The translations under genes were made by a program, and so were the position numbers. Source: Methanobacterium sp. (GTDB lineage: Archaea > Methanobacteriota > Methanobacteria > Methanobacteriales > Methanobacteriaceae). Taken from it: 57,739 nt of DNA. Below, in pieces: positions 46,039 to 57,739 of this stretch. The first letter of the stretch is position 1. Each line of letters opens with the position of its first letter. The DNA lies in contig DUPR01000027.1 of the NCBI GenBank assembly GCA_012838205.1, positions 1-57,739 on the forward strand, given 5' to 3'. The notes beneath the pieces are model-generated. The model was not told the DNA's origin, searched no databases, and was given only the letters and a program-made list of their open reading frames with translations.

Positions 46039-46446
46039 ATGGAAAAAGCACGGGAAATATTAAAGATCAACACCCAGAAGAGGGTAGAAATAAAGGATAT
46101 CACCACTGAAGTTTCCGAAATTTTATCACGCAGTGGCATTAAAGAGGGACTTTTAAATGTTTACAGCCCCCATTCCACATCTGGAGTGGTTATTAATGAA
46201 AATGAATCTGGTTTAGTAAGAGATTTCAAATTAACGTTGGAAAAGGTCATTCCACAAGGTGCTGGATACCAGCATGATCGTATTGATAACAATGCAGATA
46301 GTCATATTCGGGGCTTTTTATTGGGAGGAAGCCAGACCGTCCCAGTTGAAAATGGTAAGATGATGCTGGGAACTTGGCAGAGTATCTTTTTCATTGAATT
46401 AGATGGTCCAAGGCAGCGAAACTTAACAGTGACAGTGATTGGTTAG
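46039..46446 (+). CDS. YjbQ/UPF0047 family protein
   Basis: 135 residues of the UPF0047 family, of which E. coli YjbQ shows weak thiamine-phosphate synthase activity. Motifs are [37 protein letters not shown] and [17 protein letters not shown]; His and Glu residues form the proposed metal site. True function uncertain. The ATG at 46039 follows GAGGGGG by six bases. Confidence 0.87.
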   Translation: MEKAREILKINTQKRVEIKDITTEVSEILSRSGIKEGLLNVYSPHSTSGVVINENESGLVRDFKLTLEKVIPQGAGYQHDRIDNNADSHIRGFLLGGSQTVPVENGKMMLGTWQSIFFIELDGPRQRNLTVTVIG

Positions 46447-46492
46447 TGAAAAAACCTTTATTTTCAGGTACCGTAAAACTATAAAAAAAAAT

Positions 46493-46885
46493 ATGATGAA
46501 CACAATTCTCATAGCCAACATAACTAATTCACTTTTAGAAGATGCGATTTCAAAAACATGCTCCCAGAAATTGTTGTTGATCCATGAAGACAATCTCAGT
46601 AAAAAACCTTTGGGCTTGTTAATTTCTGGTTTGAATCTACCTGCCAATTTCAAGGTAAGCTACCATCATGTACCACTTGATGATTTAAAATTGGCATATT
46701 CGAAAGTTACCAAGATTGTTCATAAGGCATTTGAAAAAAGTGATGATGTCCATTTTGCCTTGGAAGCTAATCTGTTAGGTTTGCAGATTATGGAAGCAGC
46801 CAAAGAATTTGAAATCAAAAATTATTATATAGTGCAGGGAGAAAAACTTAAAAAAATTAAGGCTTGTTTTATTAGGGGTTTTTAA
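46493..46885 (+). CDS. Conserved-looking protein of unknown function
   Basis: About 130 residues, alpha/beta pattern with strands TILIANI, KLLLIHED and YYIVQGE alternating with helices (for example KVTKIVHKAFEKSDDVH). It has a Rossmann-like look but no motif I can name. Start uncertain: two adjacent ATGs at 46493 and 46496, no clear ribosome site, and a frame-open TTG at 46439. It begins close behind the YjbQ gene and converges with pheT 26 bases away. Confidence 0.55.
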   Translation: MMNTILIANITNSLLEDAISKTCSQKLLLIHEDNLSKKPLGLLISGLNLPANFKVSYHHVPLDDLKLAYSKVTKIVHKAFEKSDDVHFALEANLLGLQIMEAAKEFEIKNYYIVQGEKLKKIKACFIRGF

Positions 46886-46911
46886 ATTAAAAAGTTCCCA
46901 ATAGGGTTTAA

Positions 46912-48579
46912 TCAAAAACCCTTAAACGCAACCTCCACTGCTACCACAGGATACTCTAGTTCAAAGTTCCTAATGACTTGAGGATTTATTTCACCGAAGA
47001 ACCCCTCTAGACACACCTCAGAAGTTCCCTTTTTAACACCCGTAAGATACGCACATCGCCCCGGAATGAATGTGGGCTGATCCAGATCTTCAATAACCAT
47101 TTCCAAGCCTAAATTGCTAACCAGGGCATGGGTGATTGATTTGATCTCAGTTAAATTAGCTTGGGAATGGGTGATCATTGCCGCCATTTTCTTTACACCC
47201 ACGGTCCGGGTTTCCTTCTCCTCATCCAGATAAACAGTTTCCCCCACTTCAAAGATTTTCTGGGGCAATTCTTCGTGTTTATTATCCTCAAAGAATTCTA
47301 GAAGTCCATTTAACAGGCTTTGACGGATCATGGTCCTGTCCTGACTGATTGGCTGGGCAACTTCCACCCGCTGAGTTTCCGGGATCATCATCTTTTGGTA
47401 GTGGTTTTCTTCGTTGGTGAGCATTAGGCTCATTATTTCAGAAAATCCCAGTCCATTCATGATTTCCCGGACATTCTGATCAAAATTATGATAAGGATCT
47501 TCCCGGGCTACTGTGGCCACTTGGGGTAATTTTGGTTTTATCTTACGGAAACAATAGCCAATTGCCACGTTTTCAATTATATCCACTTCGTGAAGAATGT
47601 CAACTCGATAGGCAGGAATCATCACCTTAACTGTGTCCTGGTCAATGACTTCTGCATCGAAGCGAACTTTTTTCAGAGCATCCGCCACTTTGTCTGCAGA
47701 TAAAGATATTCCTATAATCTTTTCAGCTTTTTCCACGCTTACCATGCGCTTTTTGGGTGTTAAGTCTGGTCTAGTGAGGGTTCCATCTTTGTATATGTTT
47801 TCCATTGTCTGTATCTGGGCACCGGTTTCTGCGAAGCTGGTGGCAATTATATTTAGGGTGCGTTCCACTGCCAGTTGATCAGTTCCAGTTACATCCACAA
47901 AGAGGTTTCGTGTTTCAGTGGTTAGTTTGGTGAGTTCTCCATTGATGATCGGAGGCATTGATAGTATGTTATCTTCAGAGTCCATAATTATTGGATATTT
48001 AGCGTGTTCATCTATTAGGTGGGCGTATGATCGTCCTTTCTTGTGTTCAGTGAGTATTTCCCTGAGGGTCATTGGTTCATCCATTTCCAGGGGTACGAAG
48101 GACACTTCATCAGGGTGGCAAGCTAAATAACGGAAAGGTCCCTGGAGAACATCAAGGTTGTGAATACCTACTGCTACTTTTTTCCTATCCCTACCTAAAA
48201 CCCAGTGCAAGTCTTCTTGGAAGTCCATGAGTTGGCGTAGCTTATCTTCAGTAAGATGAATGCCTTTCACCAGGCAACATGCAGTGTAGGGTCGGATCTC
48301 TTCTAATTCTGGATCAACAGTTATGCTGGTGTTTGAGCTTTCCAGGTGATAGTGGGGTAATCCTTCTTCTATTTTCAGGAATCCTTTGAGTGCTCTGGCA
48401 ACTCCTTCCACAGACAGATAATCTGGACGGTTGGGGAAGAACTCTACTTTAACCTCGTTATCATCATAATCTTCAATATCGCTCCCTATCATGGGTAGTA
48501 GGTCAATGAGTTCTTTTTGGCCAATATTTTGACCTAGTAGTTCTCCCAGATCCGTGTAAGTGAATTTTATAACTGGCAT
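46912..48579 (-). CDS. pheT: Phenylalanyl-tRNA synthetase beta chain, archaeal type
   Basis: 555 residues, the short archaeal/eukaryotic form without tRNA-binding N-domain of bacteria. It begins [16 protein letters not shown], has [19 protein letters not shown] in the B1 domain and the editing B3/B4 region, then [13 protein letters not shown] and [18 protein letters not shown] in the B6-B7 catalytic-like module. It forms an alpha2-beta2 enzyme with PheS, which is not in the window. Confidence 0.95.
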   Translation of the reverse strand: MPVIKFTYTDLGELLGQNIGQKELIDLLPMIGSDIEDYDDNEVKVEFFPNRPDYLSVEGVARALKGFLKIEEGLPHYHLESSNTSITVDPELEEIRPYTACCLVKGIHLTEDKLRQLMDFQEDLHWVLGRDRKKVAVGIHNLDVLQGPFRYLACHPDEVSFVPLEMDEPMTLREILTEHKKGRSYAHLIDEHAKYPIIMDSEDNILSMPPIINGELTKLTTETRNLFVDVTGTDQLAVERTLNIIATSFAETGAQIQTMENIYKDGTLTRPDLTPKKRMVSVEKAEKIIGISLSADKVADALKKVRFDAEVIDQDTVKVMIPAYRVDILHEVDIIENVAIGYCFRKIKPKLPQVATVAREDPYHNFDQNVREIMNGLGFSEIMSLMLTNEENHYQKMMIPETQRVEVAQPISQDRTMIRQSLLNGLLEFFEDNKHEELPQKIFEVGETVYLDEEKETRTVGVKKMAAMITHSQANLTEIKSITHALVSNLGLEMVIEDLDQPTFIPGRCAYLTGVKKGTSEVCLEGFFGEINPQVIRNFELEYPVVAVEVAFKGF

Positions 48580-48773
48580 ACCTTTTCCTCTTCTATAACA
48601 TTTTTTTTTAATTGTTTCGAAAATATTTCAATTTTAGGATTATATTTTAAAAAGCTTAATCTATGACTATTTCCGTCTAATTTATTTTGATTTTTATTGC
48701 AAGAATTACTTATATCTAATATAAGACTTGATATCGGAATTTTTTTTATGGTATAAATTTTTTTGTAGGTGTT

Positions 48774-49130
48774 TCACAAGCCAAATATGGCTATGAAGAA
48801 AATAGACTCTACTGTGAAGTGCAGTGCTCGGTGCTGTAATGAGTTCATCTCCAACCCAGCAGCTTCATGGTATAAGTCAACTAACAGGTGGATTAGTGCT
48901 GCTAAAAACCCTATCTCCACTGATAAGAAAAGTATAGATATTAAGACAAAGTGGAAAATTGCCTCCATAACTTCATGAACCATCCACAATGCTATATTGG
49001 AATCCAAGATTTCCTGGATTAATCCGGCTAATAATACATAAAAATCAAAGAACATTTTCCAGAATATTTGGGTGTGTACTTCATCACTGATTGCCAGGAT
49101 CACTGCAATGTAGAACCATAACATTTCCAT
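48774..49130 (-). CDS. Small membrane protein with His/Glu-rich helices, unknown
   Basis: 118 residues and about four hydrophobic helices. Polar residues recur inside them: [28 protein letters not shown] and HRALHFTVE, with His and Glu spaced as in metal- or haem-binding helical bundles. No family recognised. The ATG at 49130 follows AAGGTGA by nine bases; a GTG 12 bases upstream overlaps this site. Stands alone between pheT and valS. Confidence 0.6.
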   Translation of the reverse strand: MEMLWFYIAVILAISDEVHTQIFWKMFFDFYVLLAGLIQEILDSNIALWMVHEVMEAIFHFVLISILFLSVEIGFLAALIHLLVDLYHEAAGLEMNSLQHRALHFTVESIFFIAIFGL

Positions 49131-49142
49131 ATTGATTTTCAC

Positions 49143-49501
49143 CTTTTATCTAAACCAATAAAAATGGGGGATTTAATTTCCGTAGATTGTAATTCCATGT
49201 TTTTAATGACCTAAAGTATAACCATTGTGACTGTATATTAAAAAGATTATACTCTAAACTATTATAGTCTATTATATTGATATTCTTAGAATTAAATATT
49301 TTACTTGGAAATATATTATTTAACCCAGAAATTCATATCCTACTAATAGACCATATCCAAAAGTTAATAAAACTTAGAAATATAATAAAATTTTAATAAA
49401 ACCAAACCTGAAAGGATGTATATTAAGTTTATATTAATTTTTTTACTGGTTTGGCAGATTTAAGAATTTATGATTATTCACTAACCAAGAGGAGACCTAA
49501 G
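49143..49501. other. Divergent region upstream of valS
   Basis: 359 bases, AT-rich. It holds a run of short TATAG/CTATTATA-like sequences (49240-49280) that could form weak palindromes. No T-box or other leader structure was recognised. The 3' end carries the valS ribosome site. Confidence 0.35.
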
Positions 49502-52234
<2,733 letters not shown>

Positions 52235-52318
52235 ACTCCCCATAAAAACACCCCACCCCCCTACAAAATGGATGAGTTTAAGAAAAAATATGATTTTAAG
52301 AATGAAAATGGTGATCCA

Positions 52319-53656
52319 GTGGAATTGGTAGTGGAAAGGGCAGATAGAATTGAAGGAATAGTAAAAGCACCACCCTCTAAAAGTTACACCCACCGAGCTA
52401 TTTTATTAGCATGCCTTGCCCAGGGAAAGTCTCGCCTGGAAGACCCTCTTTACTCAGAAGACACCCTTGCCACACTGTATGCTTGCCAAAAATTGGGATG
52501 TGAAGTTAAAAAATACGATACCCATTGCCTAGTCCATGGAACCAGTGGAAAGTTCAAAAATCCAGGAAAGGTGTTGAATCTTCAAAACAGTGGAACAACC
52601 CTACGTTTTCTAACAACAATGGCCACCTTAGCACCAGGACGTACCGTGCTTACTGGTGATGATTCACTGAAAAAACGTCCCATGCAAGATCTACTAGACT
52701 CCCTTAAACCATTAGGTGTAGAAGCATTTTCAAAAAATGATGACGGTTTACCTCCAATTATAGTTAAAAATGGTTTCAGAGGAGGCAAAACTAAGATTAA
52801 GGGTGATGTGAGTTCACAATACATCTCATCCATATTATTATCAGCACCTTACGCCCAGACACATGTAGATCTAGAGGTAGTGGGTGAGTTTAAAAGCCGA
52901 CCCTACGTTGACATGACCCTGGATATCATGGAAAAATTCGGAGTGAAGATCAACCATGAAAAAGAAAACCAGTATCACATCCCTAATCAAACTTACCATT
53001 CCCAAAAATACACCATCGAAGGTGACTATTCATCAGCATCATACCTGATCGCTGCTGCTGCCATCCTCAAAGGAAAAGTAACAGTCCAAAACCTTTTTTC
53101 AGATTCAAAACAGGGCGATAAGGTGATATTGGATATTTTAAAGGAAATGGGTGCTGATATTAAGCAAAAAACCGATCATGTTATAATCAAGGGAACTGGT
53201 GGGAGTGTCCCTCTGCATTCTGCAACCAGTGCCGCTTCCCTACCCCCTGGTGAACTTTTTACTACGTCACTTCAGGGGACTGATGTGGATCTGGAAAACA
53301 CCCCCGACCTCCTTCCTACAGTTGCTGCTCTGGCCAGTGTGGCCCAGGGAACAAGCCACATAGTAGGGGTTGAACACGCACGATTCAAAGAAACAGACCG
53401 AGTTCACACCATGGCTCTTGAACTGTCAAAACTCGGAGTGAAACTTAAAGAAAAACGGGACGGCCTTATTATTAGTGGAGGGGCACATGGAGGTGTGGTG
53501 AAGAGTCATGGCGACCATAGGCTGGTTATGGCCCTGACACTGGTGGGTTTAGTTACTGGGGGAATGCGCATTAAAGATGCAGCAGCACATGAGGTATCTT
53601 TCCCTAACTTCCCACAAGTTATGCAGAAACTGGGATGTCCAGTTAAAATACTATAA
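52319..53656 (+). CDS. aroA: 3-phosphoshikimate 1-carboxyvinyltransferase (EPSP synthase)
   Basis: 445 residues. It transfers enolpyruvate from PEP to shikimate-3-phosphate. Motifs are [47 protein letters not shown] and the late [16 protein letters not shown]. The start is GTG at 52319: GGTGATCC lies right before it and the resulting N-terminus ([15 protein letters not shown]) matches the family, whereas the ATG at 52268 has no ribosome site and adds 17 odd residues. An insert of about 25 residues ([11 protein letters not shown]) lies near residue 320. Behind valS by 84 bases. Confidence 0.93.
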   Translation: MELVVERADRIEGIVKAPPSKSYTHRAILLACLAQGKSRLEDPLYSEDTLATLYACQKLGCEVKKYDTHCLVHGTSGKFKNPGKVLNLQNSGTTLRFLTTMATLAPGRTVLTGDDSLKKRPMQDLLDSLKPLGVEAFSKNDDGLPPIIVKNGFRGGKTKIKGDVSSQYISSILLSAPYAQTHVDLEVVGEFKSRPYVDMTLDIMEKFGVKINHEKENQYHIPNQTYHSQKYTIEGDYSSASYLIAAAAILKGKVTVQNLFSDSKQGDKVILDILKEMGADIKQKTDHVIIKGTGGSVPLHSATSAASLPPGELFTTSLQGTDVDLENTPDLLPTVAALASVAQGTSHIVGVEHARFKETDRVHTMALELSKLGVKLKEKRDGLIISGGAHGGVVKSHGDHRLVMALTLVGLVTGGMRIKDAAAHEVSFPNFPQVMQKLGCPVKIL

Positions 53657-54041
53657 AACTCTAATTTTTATCTCCAGACAAGTCATTGCAACAAAGTCAT
53701 AAAGGGGATGTATTTTAGTGAACAATCACATCAGAAAATACTGTTCACTCTAGAATATCACCATGCAATACCAATCTATGAAGAACATCATCATGCAAAA
53801 CCAGTTGATGATGATAGCCTTTAGAGGATACCCTCTGATGGTGGATGACATAATTAGATGATGACCCATACCCTAATAAGGAAATACTTATATATGAGAC
53901 CATGAATAATACAGTAATTAATGATTAATTTACCGAATCATGTTTTGAGAATGCAAATCTAAAAAACATTGTAATGTGATTAGTAAAGTATCGAGTTTGA
54001 TTTAGCAAGTAAATATATCGCAGGATCTGCAGGGGATTAAA
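53657..54041. other. Intergenic region with repeat and hairpins before the GTPase gene
   Basis: 385 bases. The candidate folded segment 53717-53846 is listed separately. The rest is AT-rich with TATA-like ACTTATATATGAG near 53888 that may be the GTPase promoter. Confidence 0.45.
53717..53846. ncRNA. Candidate structured RNA or repeat cluster
   Basis: Hairpins: AGTGAACA/TGTTCACT (53717-53749), CATCATCA/TGATGATG (53786-53813), AGAGG/CCTCT (53823-53836). The last two may be enclosed by ATCACCAT (53757-53764) pairing with ATGGTGGAT (53838-53846, one bulge). A 30-base period direct repeat is overlaid: 53757-53775 and 53787-53805 match at 16 of 19 bases. The ATG-rich composition makes chance pairing more likely than in the two other RNA candidates. 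Confidence 0.4.
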
Positions 54042-54509
54042 ATGAAGAAAAACAAGGAAACCAAAATTGTAGTTATGGGCGCCTATAATTCTGGGAAAAC
54101 CACTACTTTAGAACAGATCTGCCATAATAGGGCTAAGGTTGAATATAATGGCACTACTACTGGTTTAGACTATGGTAGTACCCATATCAGTGGTGAAAAG
54201 GTGCATTTCTTCGGAACACCTGGTCAGGATCGTTTTCAATTCATGCGCAAAATCCTCTCAGAGGGCTTGGACGGTGCTATACTGGTAGTTGATAACAGTA
54301 ATGGAATCACCTCCACGGATCAGGAGATCATAGAACGTTTGGATCAATTCCAAATTCCCTATGTTGTTTTTTCAAATAAACAGGATTTAAACCGCGATAA
54401 ATTGGAATTGAATTGTGAAGCCCCTATTATTCCCACTATTGCCCAGGAAGGACAAGGAATAATGGATGGAGTGGGAGTTCTTCTAGAAATGGTTAAATCG
54501 GGGCGATAA
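54042..54509 (+). CDS. Small Ras-like GTPase (COG2229 type)
   Basis: 155 residues. G1 [11 protein letters not shown] (13-20 core), G3 region [12 protein letters not shown]4 SNKQD and no lipidation site. The usual G3 Asp (DTxG) is replaced (FGTPG), a feature I recall for this family of prokaryotic small GTPases; they are often linked to Roadblock proteins, polarity or regulation. None is adjacent here. It is a soluble molecular switch of unknown target. A purine-rich GCAGGGG precedes the ATG. Confidence 0.85.
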   Translation: MKKNKETKIVVMGAYNSGKTTTLEQICHNRAKVEYNGTTTGLDYGSTHISGEKVHFFGTPGQDRFQFMRKILSEGLDGAILVVDNSNGITSTDQEIIERLDQFQIPYVVFSNKQDLNRDKLELNCEAPIIPTIAQEGQGIMDGVGVLLEMVKSGR

Positions 54510-54553
54510 TCATCACCCCCCATCAAAGTTCTGAGAAATTAAATTCAAACAAA

Positions 54554-54616
54554 TCTAATTCTGATAAACCGACTTCTAATTCTACTAAAACTACTTCTAA
54601 TTTGGATAAACCAATT
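54554..54616 (+). repeat. Three imperfect 21-base tandem repeats in frame with nth
   Basis: Units start at 54554, 54575 and 54596. Each begins TCTAATT and encodes a seven-residue unit in the nth frame ([21 protein letters not shown]). The frame stays open back to a stop at 54494 but offers no ATG, GTG or TTG before 54602. Confidence 0.7.
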
Positions 54617-55246
54617 GATCTAATTATGGAAAATCTTCAAAATCTTTATGATTTGAGGGTGTTTGAAGATGGTGATCCCTACCGGGTGTTGATTAGAACC
54701 ATCCTATCACAGAGAACCAGGGATGACAACACTGACCGTGCTTCAGAACAGCTTTTCTCCCAATACAAAACCATCAATGACATAGCCAATGCTGACCCTG
54801 CCCAGTTGGAGCCCCTAATTCGCCCTGCTGGTTTTTACCATGTTAAAGCCAGGAGGATTGTGGAAGTCTCCCGGATACTACTGGATGAATTCAAAGGTAA
54901 GGTTCCTAGTGATATTAAAGGCCTCCTGGCACTTCCAGGAGTTGGACGTAAAACTGCTAACTGTGTACTGGTTTATGGCTTTCAAAAACCAGCCATACCA
55001 GTAGATGTTCATGTTCACCGCATAAGTAACCGTTTAGGATTGGTCAACACCCAAAAACCTGAAAAAACCGAGGAAGAACTCGAAAAATTAGTTCCAAAAG
55101 AGTACTGGATTGAGCTTAACGATTTAATGGTGCAATTTGGACAGACAATCTGCCGGCCCCAATCACCCTTACATGATGAATGTCCACTTCAAGATTTTTG
55201 TGATTATTACCAAACCCAGGTTAAAAAAGGGAATATTAAAGAATAA
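54602..55246 (+). CDS. nth: Endonuclease III (DNA glycosylase/AP lyase)
   Basis: 214 residues counted from the TTG at 54602. Base-excision repair of oxidised pyrimidines. Helix-hairpin-helix LPGVGRKTA at 111-119 with the catalytic Lys117, and Asp135 in [15 protein letters not shown]. The iron-sulfur loop reads Cys184, His191, Cys194, Cys200: the spacing of C-x6-C-x2-C-x5-C is kept, but the second Cys is His. An ATG at 54626 is another start; both lack a clear ribosome site, and the frame is open upstream through three heptapeptide repeats. Confidence 0.9.
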   Translation: MDKPIDLIMENLQNLYDLRVFEDGDPYRVLIRTILSQRTRDDNTDRASEQLFSQYKTINDIANADPAQLEPLIRPAGFYHVKARRIVEVSRILLDEFKGKVPSDIKGLLALPGVGRKTANCVLVYGFQKPAIPVDVHVHRISNRLGLVNTQKPEKTEEELEKLVPKEYWIELNDLMVQFGQTICRPQSPLHDECPLQDFCDYYQTQVKKGNIKE

Positions 55247-56022
55247 ACAAATCAATAAACTTCCCTCTCAATACAACCTTTTTTTAAATAGTTTATTTAC
55301 CCCTATTTTATAACATAATGGTTAAAAACTAAATGTAATGGTTAAACCATAAATATTTAAAAGAAACTGGTAAATACAGATTTTTATGAATCGTGCTATG
55401 AGCAGCCTAAAAATAGTATGGTACAGACGACAGTGGGGAAAAACCAGCGAACTCTACACCCACCCAAGCACTTGCTGCAGATGATGCAAACAAAACCACC
55501 GCAACTCAGGAAAGGGTTGAGGCAAAGACAGTTAAAAGTACGAAATGTGCAAGTACTGGAATTTTGACTTGTGGGAACTGTGGAAGAGATGGATACATAA
55601 GTGTAACCCCTTATTTTCTTTTTTCCTATGGAATATGAATTTTTAATACTATTTTCTAATTCTACTACAACATCAATTCATCAATTTCTCACACGTTAAT
55701 CTGTTATTATAAAAATATCTAATTATTAGGTGAATTTCCATATTTTGAATACAAAACGAACCCTATATCTTTTTCCGGACTCTTTTAAAAGTAGCTACAT
55801 TATGGTAACTAATGCAATTTTTGAAACACAATCAATAAGAAATTATGTAACATCATGTTAGTAGATGTTATAAAAATTTTATTATGTGGATTAAGTACGT
55901 AACAACAAAGAATATAACTTATTTATTATTATATTAATATTTATTAGAATAGTAATGTTACAAAAAAATAAGTGCTTTAAACCAGTTTTGGACTGTTCTT
56001 ATTATATTAAGGGAGGTAATTC
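55247..56022. other. Intergenic region with gene remnant
   Basis: 776 bases. Apart from the remnant at 55417-55638 it is AT-rich. The end has GGGAGGT, the ribosome site of the regulator gene, and TATA-like stretches around 55920-55945. Confidence 0.4.
55417..55638 (+). pseudogene. Probable remnant of a zinc-ribbon-containing gene
   Basis: A 73-codon open stretch without start codon, directly after a TAG. It is much richer in GC than its surroundings and reads as an Ala/Thr/Lys-rich linker (PTQALAADDANKTTATQ) followed by a Cys cluster CASTGILTCGNCGRDGY with only three cysteines. In another frame, 55387 starts a 32-codon frame. This looks like the decayed or frameshifted end of a zinc-ribbon protein gene; the parent is unknown. 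Confidence 0.4.
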
Positions 56023-56853
56023 ATGGTTACTCTGGATTATATTAATATACATCACGATATTAAGGATTTGCTAAAATACACTTCTAGTTCTTCAGTTAGG
56101 GTTAAAATATTGATTTGTTTAAGTGAAGGCATTCAAACCATGAGCCAGCTTAAAAAAAGATTAGGCATCAGCAGTTCCACAATATCTTACAATCTTAGCA
56201 ACTTGGAAAAAAGGAACTTCACATCTAAAGATGGTGAAAAGTACATCCTCACCCCTATTGGTAATTTGATAACCTACAACCTAAAGGAGAATATGAAAAC
56301 AATTGGGGTTATCAGTAAATTCCAGAAGTTTTGGTTAAATCATGACCTTTCTGCAATTCCCCCAGAACTAATTAAAAAAATAGGAAACTTATACAACTCA
56401 TCCCTGGTTGAATCCGAGTCCGGAGAAATCTACAAACCTCATGAAAAATATCAGGAAATTATTCTACAATCTAACTATATTAAAGGTGTTTCATCAATTT
56501 TTCGTTTTAATTACATTGATCTATTCCAACATTTAATACTAGAAAATGATATCAATGTAGAACTCCTATTAACCAAGGATGTAATTCAAAAAATAATTCA
56601 AGACATTGACCCGGATAATTTAAAAGCACTTAAAAACTCTATGACCCGAGAAAACATTCAAATAGGGATTATCCATCCAGAGGTGAGAATTGCTTTCACT
56701 GTCACTGATAAATATTTATCTTTGGGCTTGTTCTATGAACAGGGAGATTATGATAAAAGCAAAGATCTGATTAGTGATGATCATGACGCGGTTGTCTGGG
56801 GTAACCAGCTATTTGAATATTATCGAAACCAGTCTCAGAAATTCCAGTTATGA
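56023..56853 (+). CDS. HTH transcriptional regulator with methanogen output domain (FilR1-like)
   Basis: 276 residues. An N-terminal winged helix (residues about 20-85) has SSVRVKILICLSEG and the recognition helix ISSSTISYNLSNLEKRN. The remainder (about 120-265) is the methanogen output domain (DUF1724) with VELLLTKDVIQKII and IGIIHPEVRIAFTVTDKYLS. Such regulators are numerous in methanogens; FilR1 of Methanosaeta-type organisms is linked to filament switching. The ligand is unknown. Ribosome site GGGAGGT. Its 3' end overlaps the prenyltransferase gene. Confidence 0.88.
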   Translation: MVTLDYINIHHDIKDLLKYTSSSSVRVKILICLSEGIQTMSQLKKRLGISSSTISYNLSNLEKRNFTSKDGEKYILTPIGNLITYNLKENMKTIGVISKFQKFWLNHDLSAIPPELIKKIGNLYNSSLVESESGEIYKPHEKYQEIILQSNYIKGVSSIFRFNYIDLFQHLILENDINVELLLTKDVIQKIIQDIDPDNLKALKNSMTRENIQIGIIHPEVRIAFTVTDKYLSLGLFYEQGDYDKSKDLISDDHDAVVWGNQLFEYYRNQSQKFQL

Positions 56854-57706
56854 ATTTTTACGACGTTTTTTCATAATTATAAGCTCTAGTTCCCTATTCA
56901 TAGCCATCAGTGGCTGTTTTAAAACCTATCTTTCTTTTTCTTTATACAATACTCCTCAGATTTATCCCCTATTATTTACAACATTCCTAGTGATCTACTC
57001 AGTTTACGGCTTAAACAAAATAACTGATATTAAAGAAGACCAATTGAACAATCCAGAACGAACCAGTTTTATTTTGAAATACAAACCATTATTTAAATAC
57101 AGTGCTGGGTTAACCTATTTCTTGGCAGTGTTAATCGGATGTTTTTATGGTTGGAAGGTCTTGCTCATTATTTTATTTCCCCTATTAGCTGGAATAATGT
57201 ACAGCAAAAAATTACATCCAAATATACCTAGACTTAAGAACATCTTTCCAGTTAAAAGCATAATCGTTGCACTTAGCTGGACTGTAGGCAATACATTTCT
57301 CCCCATAGTTAATGGAAAAACTAGTTTTCAGGTTATGCTGTTTATTTTCTACTTCTTTTTTATAAAAAGCTTTATTAATACTGTTCTTTTTGATTTGATC
57401 GATTATCAGGGAGATAAAGTAATTGGAGTTCAGACTATACCAGTGGTTGTGGGTCCTGAAAGAACTATTCTACTTCTTCTCTTCTTGAATTCTACCATGA
57501 GTATATTGATCCTGATCTGCGTATCTTACGGATTGTTCAAACCCCTTACACTGCCCTTAATATTCTGTTTAATTTACTGTTACCTCTACATCATCTATTT
57601 TTATAAAACCAATAACCGTCTTAGAATGGAATTATTAGTAGATGGAGAATGGATATTTCTGGTTTTCATAAGCTTAGCAACTTACACTTCAATCCAATAT
57701 CTGTAA
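56813..57706 (+). CDS. UbiA-family prenyltransferase
   Basis: About 297 residues and eight to nine membrane helices. The two Asp-rich motifs are present: NKITDIKED near residue 70 and DLIDYQGDK near residue 205, which bind Mg and prenyl diphosphate. Archaeal UbiA enzymes include digeranylgeranylglyceryl phosphate synthase; this one has the spacing of other, uncharacterised methanogen UbiA members. Start uncertain: TTG at 56813 after GGGGTAACC, or GTG/ATG at 56774-56783, all overlapping the regulator gene. The overlap suggests co-expression with the regulator. Confidence 0.8.
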   Translation: MNIIETSLRNSSYEFLRRFFIIISSSSLFIAISGCFKTYLSFSLYNTPQIYPLLFTTFLVIYSVYGLNKITDIKEDQLNNPERTSFILKYKPLFKYSAGLTYFLAVLIGCFYGWKVLLIILFPLLAGIMYSKKLHPNIPRLKNIFPVKSIIVALSWTVGNTFLPIVNGKTSFQVMLFIFYFFFIKSFINTVLFDLIDYQGDKVIGVQTIPVVVGPERTILLLLFLNSTMSILILICVSYGLFKPLTLPLIFCLIYCYLYIIYFYKTNNRLRMELLVDGEWIFLVFISLATYTSIQYL

Positions 57707-57739
57707 ATTGCAGTTAATTTCAACATACCCTTAAAATTG

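Noticed and set aside
53808..53860. Box C/D small RNA
   Set aside because: RTGATGA-like and CTGA-like boxes occur, but the C-to-D' gap is about 20 bases and no terminal CTGA follows.

Overview
The window is a stretch of a methanogenic archaeal chromosome, most likely a mesophilic member of the Methanobacteriales close to Methanobacterium. This is an inference from gene content: the methyl-coenzyme M reductase activation protein AtwA, sn-glycerol-1-phosphate dehydrogenase, the F420 enzyme CofC, archaeal-type ProS, PheT and ValS, archaeal SecD and SecF, UPF0179, DUF166, and a regulator with a methanogen output domain. The DNA is AT-rich, ribosome binding sites often read GGTGAT(C), and TATA boxes precede several genes. 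No insertion sequence, prophage, CRISPR array or rRNA operon was seen.

Layout. 1-5200: a cut membrane protein gene, cbiT-ubiX, an HD phosphohydrolase, a SpoIIM-like protein and nadM-moaE, all on the minus strand. 5.2-13 kb (plus): atwA, a flavoredoxin and a universal stress protein, then an oxygen-defence block of two rubredoxins, ferritin and superoxide dismutase, then a PaaK-like ligase with a double ACT protein. 13-18 kb (minus): a triple zinc-ribbon protein, cofC-thiD, a membrane-anchored unknown and proS. 18-20.4 kb (plus): egsA, UPF0179 and rpiA. 20.5-27 kb (minus): two membrane proteins, a Zn/Mn ABC importer, a DUF255 thioredoxin-fold protein and a tautomerase.

27-39 kb is the loosest part: a coiled-coil protein, a five-PAS protein without kinase, a zinc-ribbon protein, a TPR protein, mntP, a nucleotidyltransferase-like protein, trmO, tRNA-Gln(CUG), a CadC-like metal sensor and two unknowns. 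It has long intergenic stretches, and two of them fold into what look like undescribed structured RNAs (30989-31153 and 35754-35862). 39-57.7 kb returns to housekeeping: argB, DUF166, argC, flavodoxin, secF-secD, pyrI, yjbQ, pheT, valS-aroA, a small GTPase, nth, a regulator and a UbiA-family prenyltransferase.

How parts work together. AtwA, flavoredoxin, rubredoxins, ferritin and SOD fit a strict anaerobe that protects and reactivates methanogenesis after oxygen exposure. The metal importer, MntP and the CadC-like sensor are separate metal-homeostasis elements. ArgB/ArgC, AroA, PyrI, RpiA and ThiD show an autotrophic, biosynthetically complete cell. Several start codons were reset from ribosome binding sites and ATGA overlaps, including GTG for aroA and TTG for secF and the TPR gene. 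All functional calls rest on reading motifs by eye; no database search was possible.
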